A stretch of DNA of 64,000 nucleotides, taken from a virus. The DNA is taken from positions 1 to 64,000 of IMG/VR virus record IMGVR_UViG_3300023174_000074; one strand, 5' to 3'. Position numbers and translations under genes: made by a program. Position 1 is the first letter of the stretch; every line of letters begins with the position of its first letter. The notes beneath the pieces were generated by a model, which was not told the origin of the DNA, searched no databases, and saw only the letters and a program-made list of their open reading frames with translations. Below, piece by piece: positions 24,984 to 33,752 of this stretch.

Positions 24984-25023
24984 TTATCATCACGGGATAT
25001 ATAAAAATAAACCGTGATGATAA
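24984..25023 (+). promoter_or_regulatory. Hairpin with GATATATA loop upstream of the topoisomerase medium-subunit endonuclease gene
   Basis: TTATCATCACGG (24984-24995) and CCGTGATGATAA (25012-25023) form a perfect 12-bp stem. GATATATA (24996-25003) is in the loop. The endonuclease ATG (25017) is inside the 3' arm, so folding hides the start codon itself. Confidence 0.7.
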
Positions 25024-25916
25024 AGAAATGCTTATATTGTTCTAATAGATTTAAACAAAAAACTAGTTTTGTGAAATACTGTTCACCTAAATGCAAGTCT
25101 AGAGATAGATTTATAAAAATCCAATATGGAGAAAAATTTTTTAATATCTGGAAAGAAAATGCAATAAAATATCCAGATTTTTATAGTACGATAAAAAGAC
25201 CAAAGGATAGATTTAAAAATAAATGTCTAATGTGCGAAAAAGAATTTATCGAATTTAGAAAGTGCTGTAGTAGTGAATGTTCCCTGAAATTAAAAAAACA
25301 GACAACATTTAATTCTACTGGATCTGAGCATAATTTTGCAAAAAATTCAACATCAAGAACAGAGATGGATGATAATCTATTTAAAAATTTCGGAATAGTA
25401 AATATCTTTCAGAGGGAGGATGTAAAGTTGAAATTAAAAAATACGTGGATAGAAAATCACGGGGTTTCAAATCCTACCATTAATGCAAGCATTAGAAATA
25501 AGGTAAGAAAAACTAATGAAAATTCGGGGCGTTGGTTAAAAGCACACGAAAAAGATGAATTTGAGCTATATTGTTATCACGTAAAACAATTTACTAATTG
25601 GAATATGAATAGATTTGCATTAAAACTATGGGGGAATGAATTTTATAAGAATTGGGGATTTTATGAAAATCATCTAGATCATATATTTTCCAAAAAAGAA
25701 GGGTTTATGCAAAAAATCCCTGCTAATATAATAGGTAGCTTTGTAAATCTTAGAATGCTTCCACGTAAGGAAAATTTATCAAAGGGTATAAAATGTGATA
25801 TTACTAGCGAAGATTTATATAATCGTTATTTATTATTTGAAGAAGAGAATCCCGAAATATTAAGAGAAATAGAAACTATATTTAAAGAATCATTAAAATA
25901 TGTCAATAAAAATTAA
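25017..25916 (+). CDS. Free-standing HNH homing endonuclease with zinc-finger N-terminus
   Basis: From MIKKCLYCSNRF there are two Cys pairs of zinc-finger type (CLYCSNRF...KYCSPKC; CLMCEKEF...CCSSEC). The C-terminal HNH-type site is NHLDHIFSKKEGF followed by GSFVNLRMLPRKENLSKG. A GTG at 25014 is also possible but ATG 25017 is simpler. It lies between the two pieces of the topoisomerase medium subunit and overlaps the C-intein start by 17 bases, like the nrdA-linked endonuclease. Confidence 0.78.
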   Translation: MIKKCLYCSNRFKQKTSFVKYCSPKCKSRDRFIKIQYGEKFFNIWKENAIKYPDFYSTIKRPKDRFKNKCLMCEKEFIEFRKCCSSECSLKLKKQTTFNSTGSEHNFAKNSTSRTEMDDNLFKNFGIVNIFQREDVKLKLKNTWIENHGVSNPTINASIRNKVRKTNENSGRWLKAHEKDEFELYCYHVKQFTNWNMNRFALKLWGNEFYKNWGFYENHLDHIFSKKEGFMQKIPANIIGSFVNLRMLPRKENLSKGIKCDITSEDLYNRYLLFEEENPEILREIETIFKESLKYVNKN

Positions 25917-27219
25917 ATCAATAAAAAAAATTATCCTGGATTCTCCAAAGCCTTTTTATGATATAACGGTAGAAAAATATGCAAATTTTTCTATTGGTAA
26001 ATCTGGTATAGTAGTTCACAATTCATCTCTGTCCGGTGCTATATCAAAATTAGCTAGGCCTTTTGGCTGTGCTTTTAGCGTTCTTGAAGGTGATGGATTT
26101 TTTGGTTCACCCGTTAATCCAAGTCCATCTGCTCCCAGATACACGTCGGTTAAGATCAATAGCAGGATCAAAGATTTTTTATTCAAAAACTATGATCTTA
26201 ATGACAAGAACGAAGAGGGTGGACACGATTGGCTTCATGTTGAAGTTCCTATTGGATTACTAACTCACGTTGTTGGTATTGCAGTAGGGTACAGAAGTAA
26301 CATACTTCCTAGAAAATTAGAGGATATCATAGAGTATCTAAACGGATCTCCAAAATTGCTTAAGCCCTATTTTAAAGATTTCTCTGGTAAGATATCAAAA
26401 TTTAGAAATGAGGATAATACGTGGTTATTCGAAAGCGGATTTGATGTTGATGCTAAGAAAAAAACAATACACATCTATGATTTACCACCAGTAATGAGAT
26501 ATGATAGCTTTATTAATAAGCTAGATTCTAAATTAGAAAACTCTGGATGCGAATACAGAATAGAAAACAGATCACAAAGTAAGTGCGATCTGATAGTCTC
26601 ATTAAGAGGAATGGATAATGCAAGGTTTACCGAAATTGTTGAAATCATATCAAGACTATGTAAGATTATAGTTACCGAGGATGTTATATTTATTCGTGAC
26701 GGTGGAGTTATGGAATTCACTTCTGTCAAAGAGTACTTAGATCATTTCAAGGGTCATCTTGAATTGGTTAAATTAAAAAGGTTATTGAAGGATCTTAGCG
26801 ACTATTCTAAAGAGCTACAGTTTTTAGAAGCAAAACTAAAGTTTCTTAATTTCATGATATCTAAAAAAAGAACAAACGATGAGATCATAGCATTTCTCGG
26901 AGAATTTGAAAATTGGATATCACAGAGATTGCAGAGGATTGAAATAATAAGGCTAAGCTCTGACCACATTAAACAAACCGAGATTGATATCAAAGGGTTA
27001 AAAGAAAAAATAACCGAAGCTAAAAAGCTTGTAAAGGATCAGGAAAAAATACACAAAGAAGCGGCTAAGAAAATACAGGCATTGGGTAAAATTAGGTCAT
27101 TCAAACCCATGATAAATCTATTCGAAACAAATCAAATAGAAGGTATAGAGGTTTATCAGGTACCTGATGAAGAGGATACTGTAATTTCGGATGAAAATTT
27201 AGAAGAAAACGAAATTTAA
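25900..27219 (+). CDS. gp52: Split C-intein plus topoisomerase medium subunit C-extein
   Basis: Residues 1-41 are the C-intein (PFYDITVEKYANFSIGKSG, ending VVHN). The extein from 26023 begins SSLSGAISKLARPFG and contains the active-site Tyr in SAPRYTSVKINSRIKDF, which forms the covalent DNA link. The C-terminal third is a long coiled coil (QTEIDIKGLKEKITEAKK), as in T4 gp52, with an acidic tail. There is no GyrA beta-pinwheel, so the enzyme should be a T4-type topoisomerase rather than a supercoiling gyrase. Confidence 0.88.
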   Translation: MSIKIKSIKKIILDSPKPFYDITVEKYANFSIGKSGIVVHNSSLSGAISKLARPFGCAFSVLEGDGFFGSPVNPSPSAPRYTSVKINSRIKDFLFKNYDLNDKNEEGGHDWLHVEVPIGLLTHVVGIAVGYRSNILPRKLEDIIEYLNGSPKLLKPYFKDFSGKISKFRNEDNTWLFESGFDVDAKKKTIHIYDLPPVMRYDSFINKLDSKLENSGCEYRIENRSQSKCDLIVSLRGMDNARFTEIVEIISRLCKIIVTEDVIFIRDGGVMEFTSVKEYLDHFKGHLELVKLKRLLKDLSDYSKELQFLEAKLKFLNFMISKKRTNDEIIAFLGEFENWISQRLQRIEIIRLSSDHIKQTEIDIKGLKEKITEAKKLVKDQEKIHKEAAKKIQALGKIRSFKPMINLFETNQIEGIEVYQVPDEEDTVISDENLEENEI

Positions 27220-27256
27220 TTGCAAAATCAATCTAGAACTATTAAATAATAAGAAA

Positions 27257-28018
27257 ATGAAATTAAGAATAACAAGCACCCAAAATTTTCTAGTCTTTTT
27301 AAAAAGACTTAAATCAGTAGAAAAAAGCGTAATCCTTGAATTGACAAAGGATAGCTTATTCTCCAAGGTTCACACTGCAGATAAAGCTGTTATGAAATAC
27401 ACCTGTATTTCGCTATCTGATGTTATGGAGGGTGACATCGATTGGGCAAAATTAAAAACTGATAGAGTTAAGATTGGCATTCTGGATGTTACAAGATTGA
27501 TGGAGGCATTCAAGCACTTCAGACCAGAGGAGGATGTTTATCTGGAACTTACCACAGATAATGTAGATGGAGATTGTGTATCCACTGAGGTTAAACTAAT
27601 ATCTGCTTCATTAAACATCAGATTAAGGTGTGCAGATCTAGGATTATTATCTTATGTCGAAGACAAAATTTTAGAAATGGTGCATTCTCAAGAAGATGCT
27701 GTTGCACAGTTTAAAATATACCAATCAGACTTTACGACAATCCTTTCTTTATGTGGATTAGAGACAAATTCAGAAGAGATATTAGCATTTGAGATAAACG
27801 AAAAGAATGCACACGCATTCGGTGATTCATTCAGATACAAACTTAATCTAGGTGCTTCTGAGATAACTACATCAGATCCGGTTATCTCTAATATCTATAA
27901 AGGCCAATTATCATATATGGAAGCTGAAACTTGCCAAATTTTCGTACATGATAACAGATTGGTTATGTGTTCTGAACAATCATCAACTTCTATTGCAATC
28001 GGATTAGTTGAAAAATAA
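27257..28018 (+). CDS. Putative DNA sliding clamp (T4 gp45-like)
   Basis: At 253 residues the size and layout fit a PCNA/gp45 clamp. It starts MKLRITSTQNFLVFLKRLKS (clamps typically begin with a helix after a beta strand), has a two-domain pattern of beta strands, and contains FRYKLNLGASEI and LSYMEAETCQIFVHDNRLVM, which resemble the C-terminal clamp domain. It lies upstream of the polymerase C-terminal half, whose end (NLFLINALF) looks like a clamp-binding peptide. The assignment is by weak similarity and context. Confidence 0.5.
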   Translation: MKLRITSTQNFLVFLKRLKSVEKSVILELTKDSLFSKVHTADKAVMKYTCISLSDVMEGDIDWAKLKTDRVKIGILDVTRLMEAFKHFRPEEDVYLELTTDNVDGDCVSTEVKLISASLNIRLRCADLGLLSYVEDKILEMVHSQEDAVAQFKIYQSDFTTILSLCGLETNSEEILAFEINEKNAHAFGDSFRYKLNLGASEITTSDPVISNIYKGQLSYMEAETCQIFVHDNRLVMCSEQSSTSIAIGLVEK

Positions 28019-28031
28019 TAATTAATAATTA

Positions 28032-28964
28032 ATGAGCACAAGCAACATTTCATTTGTAACAGTATCTGATGACAGATATGGTCGTAAGGATGGTAAATAC
28101 TCATCAACTCAGGATTTTATTCTAGAAACTCTTAGAGGTAATTCCCATATGGGATTTTCTAATTTTTTCTTTTGGAAATTTAATGATATACTATCGACAG
28201 ATTTCTATAAGGATAATAAAAAGATGCTAGATAATTATGATCCTGCTATGAACGGTAGATGCTATAAGCCATTCACTATTCTAGAAGCTTTAAAGTCAAT
28301 AGGGGATGGAGATTTTTTAATATATAATGACGTTTCACCCGAGCATTGGACAAATCTATCATTCGATTCTTCGGTGTTTAGTCTTGACGTTATAAAAGAA
28401 CTGTGCAACTCAAACGGTGGTATACTTAGTACTGAAAGTGTTTGGATAGTTAATAACGAAGTTGCTCCACATACCCACGAGAACTTTACCACAGAGGCCT
28501 GTATGAATAGAATGGATATGCAAAAGTATCGCCATTCCATACAGCATGCTTCGGGTATGATAGTCTTTCAAAAATCCAAGAAAACCCTAGATTTTGTAAC
28601 AGAGTGGTTAAAATGGAATCTTATAGATGAGTGTGCTAGTTTATCATCATTGGACGAACCCATAAGGGATTTTTACGGAGTTGATGTTGGAAACTGCGGT
28701 AAGGTTGGGCACAGACACGATCAATCTATCTCCGGATTGCTTATAAATGATCTCAACGGGAAAATAGTTAAAAATCCAGGGGGATTTAATTTTCTGAATT
28801 TCTGCAGAAGAAATTTTGGATATGATTTCATTGAAACTAATCAGGGACCAAGTGATTATATTTACTGGAATACATTCGACGGAAGCAATTGGGTTTATCT
28901 AAAATCGCCAAGAAATCATGAAAATATAGCTAGGGTAACAAGTGATCCAACAAATTTAAGATAA
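28032..28964 (+). CDS. Glycosyltransferase-like protein
   Basis: A 310-residue protein with a GT-A-like pattern: an early FVTVSDDRYG strand, GDFLIYNDVSPEHW (a candidate nucleotide-sugar site) and GHRHDQSISGLLIND, similar to the 'HDQS' motif near the end of several glycosyltransferase families. A middle segment (IQHASGMIVFQKSKKT) is also typical. It sits between the clamp candidate and the polymerase gene with no gap before the latter. The sugar and acceptor are unknown. Confidence 0.5.
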   Translation: MSTSNISFVTVSDDRYGRKDGKYSSTQDFILETLRGNSHMGFSNFFFWKFNDILSTDFYKDNKKMLDNYDPAMNGRCYKPFTILEALKSIGDGDFLIYNDVSPEHWTNLSFDSSVFSLDVIKELCNSNGGILSTESVWIVNNEVAPHTHENFTTEACMNRMDMQKYRHSIQHASGMIVFQKSKKTLDFVTEWLKWNLIDECASLSSLDEPIRDFYGVDVGNCGKVGHRHDQSISGLLINDLNGKIVKNPGGFNFLNFCRRNFGYDFIETNQGPSDYIYWNTFDGSNWVYLKSPRNHENIARVTSDPTNLR

Positions 28965-29672
28965 ATGAATCAGGAAGAAATTAATGAAATAGAAGAAAGA
29001 ATAGAAAAACTCACTTCTCTAAAGAACGAGTTAAAGAACGAGGAACAGGCTGTAAAATTAACAATGAACTCGATATATGGGGCCATCGGAAACAATTGGT
29101 TTGTTTGTTTTAATCCTGACGTTGCCGAAGCTGTTACCTTACAGGGACAGGACCTGATTAAATATTCAGAAAAAGCGCTACATAAATACTTCCATGAGTA
29201 TTGGCATGTTGACAAGGAGCTTCATGAAAAGCTAGAATTAACTACAGTTAAAAGAGTTTCCAAACCTCTCGTAATCTATGGGGACACGGATTCAGTTTTT
29301 TCCGAGAGTATTCTTACGATACAGAATGGTTTGGGTGAGGAAAGAAAAATCCCGATTGGCTATTTATTTAACGAATTGAAAATAACTGAAGATGCATATT
29401 GTGACAATAGAGGTAATGAAATAATAGAACCAGATAATTTGGCATCTCTAAATTATATTAATGAATATCTAACATTTTCACCAATCAAAAAAATAATAAG
29501 ACATAAAGTCAGAAAAGCAAAATGGAAACTTGTTACTGAAACTGGTAAGGAAGTGATAGTAACTAATGACCATTCTCTTACTGTATTTAGAGACGGGATT
29601 AAGATCCACATAAAGGCAAGCGAAATTAATATTGATACCGATCTAGTTTTAGAGGTTTCTGTCGATATATAA
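28965..29672 (+). CDS. gp43: DNA polymerase family B, middle piece (motifs B and C) plus split N-intein
   Basis: It begins with a charged coiled-coil helix (EEINEIEERIEKLTSLKNEL) that should pair with the end of the 8095-9492 protein. Motif B KLTMNSIYGAIGNN and the start of motif C, VIYGDTD, follow. The intein begins right after GDTD with Ser1 (SVFSESILTIQNG, codon at 29292), the same site and same Ser-Val start as archaeal pol-c inteins. Block B is TNDHSLTVFRDG. The stop is at 29672. Exteins resume as SNYVTFQEV at 30988, giving YGDTDSNYV. Confidence 0.88.
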   Translation: MNQEEINEIEERIEKLTSLKNELKNEEQAVKLTMNSIYGAIGNNWFVCFNPDVAEAVTLQGQDLIKYSEKALHKYFHEYWHVDKELHEKLELTTVKRVSKPLVIYGDTDSVFSESILTIQNGLGEERKIPIGYLFNELKITEDAYCDNRGNEIIEPDNLASLNYINEYLTFSPIKKIIRHKVRKAKWKLVTETGKEVIVTNDHSLTVFRDGIKIHIKASEINIDTDLVLEVSVDI

Positions 29673-29699
29673 TACAAATTATATAATATATGGAGACAG
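29656..29699 (+). promoter_or_regulatory. Weak hairpin with GATATATA loop upstream of the polymerase endonuclease gene
   Basis: CTGTC (29659-29663) can pair with GACAG (29695-29699), with further partial pairing outside. GATATATA (29664-29671) directly follows the 5' arm and the ATG (29690) lies inside the enclosed region. The stem is weaker than at the other endonuclease genes. Confidence 0.35.
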
Positions 29700-30847
29700 C
29701 AATAATAAAAATGTTAATTACAAAATACAGAAGGGATAAAACAATAGAATCATGGAAGGTCCTCGAAAACCTAATAGAAGATAAATCATACTGTAGAGAT
29801 TGCAACGGATCTATATTCTATCCAAATTCATTAATTCGTTTAGGTAAAGACGGAAATGTAAAATATGAAACTAATAATCCCTGTTCAAGATCATTTAAGA
29901 ATGTAGGTGGTAATAAATATTATTTATCTGTATGTTCATTTTGTCTGGATAAAAAATTTGATGAATATTCGGGTATGAATAAATCTAGAGTATTCAATGT
30001 TATGAACAGAATAACCAGATATGCATATAATATTCCTGATGATGTTGCTAATGAATTTACTAAAACTACCGCAGTGACATTGGAAAATTTGGTGAAAAAA
30101 TATGGTGAAAATGACGGTAAACTTAGATGGGAAAAATATAGAAATTTACAGGCTGTTACTAATACATTCGAATATAAGAAAGAAAAATACGGATGGAACA
30201 AATCAGACTTTGATGAATTTAACCAATCTAGAGCTATAACAGAAAAGAACCTTGTAAATAGACATGGTGAGGAGAAAGGTAAAGAAATATTTAGCGAATA
30301 TTGTAAAAAACAAACAACTAACGGTAAGACACTGGAATGGTTCATAATGAAACATGGATATGCTGACGGTCTGGCTATTTTTGATAAGATGCTTAATGCT
30401 AAACTAAAGGGTATGGAAGGAATTGGTGCATATTCTAATATGTCCCAGGATTTTTTTGATTCATTAGATGCAGAATTCGGTAATATTTTTAAAACAATAT
30501 ATTATAGAAAAAACGGAGAAGAAAAGAGAATAGTGATAAATGTTGATGGTAAATATAAATTATATTACCTAGATTATTTTATACCTGAGCTGAATATAGC
30601 TGTAGAATTTTTTGGTAATTATTATCATGCAAATCCACAAAAGTATAAAGATCCAGAAGCTGTTATTAAATTTTCTAGACTTTATAATGTTGGCGAAATT
30701 TGGGAAAGAGATAGATTAAGAATAGAAAATTTAGAAAAACATCACGGAATAAGAACTATAGTTGTATGGGAATCAGATTACTATAAAAATAAAAATAATG
30801 ATAAATTTTATAAGAATATTGTTAAATTATGTATAGAGAAGAAATAA
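29690..30847 (+). CDS. Free-standing homing endonuclease, Vsr-like
   Basis: The 385-residue protein begins METAIIKMLITKYRRD. It has the same repeated modules as the endonuclease at 19456 (NLVKKYGENDGKLRWEKY, NLVNRHGEEKGKEIFSEY, WFIMKHGYADGLAIFDKM). The Vsr/PD-(D/E)XK-like nuclease at its C-terminus is clear: YYLDYFIPELNIAVEFFGN, YYHANP, WERDRLRIENLEKHHGI and TIVVWESDY. It lies between the intein halves and overlaps the next start by 19 bases. It probably drives homing of the polymerase split intein. Confidence 0.82.
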   Translation: METAIIKMLITKYRRDKTIESWKVLENLIEDKSYCRDCNGSIFYPNSLIRLGKDGNVKYETNNPCSRSFKNVGGNKYYLSVCSFCLDKKFDEYSGMNKSRVFNVMNRITRYAYNIPDDVANEFTKTTAVTLENLVKKYGENDGKLRWEKYRNLQAVTNTFEYKKEKYGWNKSDFDEFNQSRAITEKNLVNRHGEEKGKEIFSEYCKKQTTNGKTLEWFIMKHGYADGLAIFDKMLNAKLKGMEGIGAYSNMSQDFFDSLDAEFGNIFKTIYYRKNGEEKRIVINVDGKYKLYYLDYFIPELNIAVEFFGNYYHANPQKYKDPEAVIKFSRLYNVGEIWERDRLRIENLEKHHGIRTIVVWESDYYKNKNNDKFYKNIVKLCIEKK

Positions 30848-31809
30848 AAGCAACAACCAGATTTTCAAAAATAGTATCATGCGAACAAATTGGTGAATTT
30901 GAGGACGAGTATGTATATGATCTCGAAATAGACGAGGAGGGTTATGATAATCAAACTTTTTTTGCTAATGACATATTGGTGCATAATTCTAATTATGTGA
31001 CCTTTCAAGAGGTAGTAGATTCTTGTGATTGGAAAGGTGATCCTAAAGATCTTATCCTACAGATAAACGAACATAGGCTAGCAGAATATCTTAAGACATG
31101 TTTTGAAAAGTATTCTAAAAAATGGGGTACTCAAAACTACCAGGATTTTGAGATGGAGAACTTGGCTATAAATGGTATATTCTTAGGAAAGAAGAAGTAT
31201 GTTACTAATCTGGTTTATGCAGACGGCCTACATATGGAGCCGCTCTCACAAATGAAAACAGTAGGGGTGGAAATGATTAAAGGTGGAACCCCACCTTTCG
31301 TAAGAGATAAATTGATCTACCTGACAAAATTCATTTTCTCTAAAGGACGTAGTTTTGATATCAGAGAGTTTGTGAAGGAGCTTAAGGAGATTAAAAGGGA
31401 TTTTAAAATACAGGAACCTAGGAACATCTCTGCTGCAATAGCAATTAATAACTATGAAAAGTATATCCTCAATGACGTAACGGAATTAGAAGTCACAAAG
31501 GGGTGTCCTATTCAAGTTAGAGCAGCAGCTTACCATAACTATTTGCTGAATAGATCCAAATACAAAGACAAATACCCGTTAATTAGAAGTGGAGAAAAAA
31601 TCAACTATTATTTCGTTAAGACTAAGTCCATTATGGACAACAACGTTTTTGCATATTCCCAAGGAACATATCCTTATGAATATGCACCACCTATCGACCA
31701 CGATATGCAGTTTACAAAGACCATATTAGATCCAATCAATCGATTTATTGAGGTTATGGGATATAATAGTATAAGTCCAAATTTATTCCTAATAAACGCT
31801 CTATTTTAA
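30829..31809 (+). CDS. gp43: Split C-intein plus DNA polymerase family B C-terminal part
   Basis: Residues 1-53 form the C-intein (EYVYDLEIDEEG, TFFANDI, LVHN). The extein from 30988 reads SNYVTFQEVVDS, completing motif C (YGDTDSNYV), then continues through the palm and thumb: IFLGKKKYVTNLVY (the conserved KKRY-type motif) and GVEMIKGGTPPFVRD. It ends with SPNLFLINALF, which resembles the clamp-binding C-terminal peptide of T4 gp43. The complete enzyme therefore needs three primary products: 8095-9492, 28965-29672 and this one. Confidence 0.88.
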   Translation: MYREEIKATTRFSKIVSCEQIGEFEDEYVYDLEIDEEGYDNQTFFANDILVHNSNYVTFQEVVDSCDWKGDPKDLILQINEHRLAEYLKTCFEKYSKKWGTQNYQDFEMENLAINGIFLGKKKYVTNLVYADGLHMEPLSQMKTVGVEMIKGGTPPFVRDKLIYLTKFIFSKGRSFDIREFVKELKEIKRDFKIQEPRNISAAIAINNYEKYILNDVTELEVTKGCPIQVRAAAYHNYLLNRSKYKDKYPLIRSGEKINYYFVKTKSIMDNNVFAYSQGTYPYEYAPPIDHDMQFTKTILDPINRFIEVMGYNSISPNLFLINALF

Positions 31810-31813
31810 TATA

Positions 31814-32032
31814 ATGGGTTTCAACAAAAGATACATTCAGGAATTAGAAGTACTGAAGGAAAAAAGAAAGATGTACGCTTCTGATAATGAGTTTTTGGAT
31901 GCCGTTGTTGGAAAATCAGATGCACTAACAGGACCAAAGGAATCTGTGGATTATTTAGATTCTCTTTATGAAAAAATAAAATCCCTAGAGGAGAGGGAAC
32001 GCACCTATGGAGAACATACTAGAAAATTATGA
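31814..32032 (+). CDS. Small hypothetical protein
   Basis: It has 72 residues (MGFNKRYIQELEVLKEKRKM...), largely charged and helical. It follows the polymerase gene by four bases and overlaps the next gene by 26. No recognised family. Confidence 0.5.
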   Translation: MGFNKRYIQELEVLKEKRKMYASDNEFLDAVVGKSDALTGPKESVDYLDSLYEKIKSLEERERTYGEHTRKL

Positions 32033-32258
32033 TTCGTATCGTAGATTCATTTTAGAGGAGACCGAATTAGTACTTAGGGAAAGAAAAAGATATATTCAGA
32101 CAAACTCTATAGGCTCTGTAACCAAGCTATTTAATCTTGATCAAATGATCGATTTCTTTTATCTGGAGGAAGAATATGAAATTGTTCAGGAATTAAGCGA
32201 ATTAAAGAAGGCAATAATGGTTAAACACTTTTTAAGAGACCCGATAAGTGATATATAG
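32007..32258 (+). CDS. Small hypothetical protein
   Basis: The 83-residue helical protein begins MENILENYDSYRRFILEETE. The 'YDSYRRFILEE' start vaguely recalls the leader found on other proteins but lacks the Asn-Glu end. It overlaps the previous gene. Function unknown. Confidence 0.5.
   Translation: MENILENYDSYRRFILEETELVLRERKRYIQTNSIGSVTKLFNLDQMIDFFYLEEEYEIVQELSELKKAIMVKHFLRDPISDI
32250..32257 (+). promoter_or_regulatory. GATATATA element
   Basis: GATATATA lies 23 bases before the ATG at 32281, the same distance as at the ferritin-like gene (4431) and the acidic protein (52780). Confidence 0.5.
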
Positions 32259-32280
32259 CATAAAATAAATTACGCATTAG

Positions 32281-33741
32281 ATGGAATTAAATCGAATAAT
32301 GGACTTTTCGGAGTTTATAAACGAAGCTAGCTCAGTTAAGCCCCATGTTGTGATGCTAATAGGGGGTGGAACAAACGAATTCTCGAGATCTTTTGAAAAA
32401 GAGTGCAAAAGAAAAGGGATTCGTGTAAATGTCCTTGATATTGATTCTACTGAGGTTGAAATTGGCGAAAAAGGCCACATAATCAAAGAGGGTAAGCAGG
32501 TAGTTAAGATAGATCCAGCATCAACGGTAATTATAGCTAGATCTGGTGTTTTAAAATCGACCCACAACAAGGAGGTTCTTACAAAATTAGAAAATGCTAA
32601 ATATTTCGTTGTAAATAGGTTAAAACCTATGGAGGTGTGCGAGAACAAATTCATTACCTGCGACATACTAGAAGCTGCTGGTATACCTGTACCAAAATAC
32701 GCATTGGTAACCTCAGAAGATACCATGGAAGATGCGGTTAAAAAGATAGGTGGCAAATTCCCAGTGGTTATGAAGCTTCTTACCGGATCTAAAGGCATAG
32801 GTGTATCCATAGTGGATTCATTCAATTCCCTAAAATCGGTTTTCCAAACAATAAGAAAACTTGATGAAACCAGCGAGATTATGATACAGGAAAAGATCGA
32901 AGCTAAATACGATTTAAGAATACACGTTCTAATAAAAGATGTAGGTATAAAAGATCCAACCGATGCTGACAATTTTAAAATCATTGGAGCAATGAGAAGA
33001 AATGCGGTAGGAAAAGACTTTAGAACTAATTATTCTCTTGGTGGGACGGTTCAAAAGGTAAAGCTAACCAAAGAAATAGAAGAAGTCGCAATTAAATCAG
33101 CAAGTGTAACAGGGTGTAACTGGAGTGGGGTTGATATAATGATAGACGAAAAAGACGGAACACCATACGTTTTAGAAGTAAATTCTTCGCCAGGAACAGA
33201 GGGTATATCAAAAGCTTTAGGTACCCCTATTGTTAATGATGTTATCGAATTTGTTATGGATAGAGAGAATTGGGTATTACCTAAAACGCAAATAGGATAT
33301 TTGGAAGTGGTGGATATAGAAGGTCTTGGTGAAGTGGTAGGAAAATTTGATACAGGTAACGGAACTTTGTGCTGCTGCCTACATGGTGATAAAATAGAGC
33401 AAAAGGGTAAAATGCTTCATTTTGAAATAGGTCCTAAGAAATTCAACAAAAAAATAATAGGATACACTGATATTTCAGGTGGTATACATACTAAAGGCAC
33501 TAAAAAATACCCAACTATAGAGATGAATTTTAAATTTATGGGAATGGATATTACTGCTGAGGTAGCTGTATTAGACAGAGGACATAAAAGCACACCATTT
33601 TTGGTAAATAGAAAAACTATGTTGCCTATGAATATAATTATAAACCCCGATAATAAATTTATAGTTACTAAAAAACCAGAAGGATATAATCAATATAAGG
33701 CAAAAGGTAAACCCCATTCAGGCATAGAATTTAAAAAATAA
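32281..33741 (+). CDS. RimK-like ATP-grasp ligase fused to RimB-like retropepsin domain, with leader
   Basis: A 486-residue three-part protein. Residues 1-15 (MELNRIMDFSEFINE) are a capsid-targeting-like leader ending in Ile-Asn-Glu. Residues 20-325 are an ATP-grasp ligase of RimK type: FPVVMKLLTGSKGIGV and VLEVNSSPGTEGI carry the ATP and metal residues. Residues 335-486 resemble the RimB/ATP-dependent zinc protease domain (retropepsin fold): KFDTGNGTLCCCL matches its 'DTGAxTSAL' active site and VLDRGHKSTPFLVNRKTM the second conserved block. RimK adds glutamates to protein C-termini and RimB trims them, so one chain may both add and remove a tag. Confidence 0.75.
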   Translation: MELNRIMDFSEFINEASSVKPHVVMLIGGGTNEFSRSFEKECKRKGIRVNVLDIDSTEVEIGEKGHIIKEGKQVVKIDPASTVIIARSGVLKSTHNKEVLTKLENAKYFVVNRLKPMEVCENKFITCDILEAAGIPVPKYALVTSEDTMEDAVKKIGGKFPVVMKLLTGSKGIGVSIVDSFNSLKSVFQTIRKLDETSEIMIQEKIEAKYDLRIHVLIKDVGIKDPTDADNFKIIGAMRRNAVGKDFRTNYSLGGTVQKVKLTKEIEEVAIKSASVTGCNWSGVDIMIDEKDGTPYVLEVNSSPGTEGISKALGTPIVNDVIEFVMDRENWVLPKTQIGYLEVVDIEGLGEVVGKFDTGNGTLCCCLHGDKIEQKGKMLHFEIGPKKFNKKIIGYTDISGGIHTKGTKKYPTIEMNFKFMGMDITAEVAVLDRGHKSTPFLVNRKTMLPMNIIINPDNKFIVTKKPEGYNQYKAKGKPHSGIEFKK

Positions 33742-33752
33742 ATAAAAACAAT

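Noticed and set aside
25014-25016. GTG as the start of the endonuclease between the topoisomerase medium-subunit pieces
   Set aside because: ATG follows immediately at 25017 in the same frame and needs no rare start.
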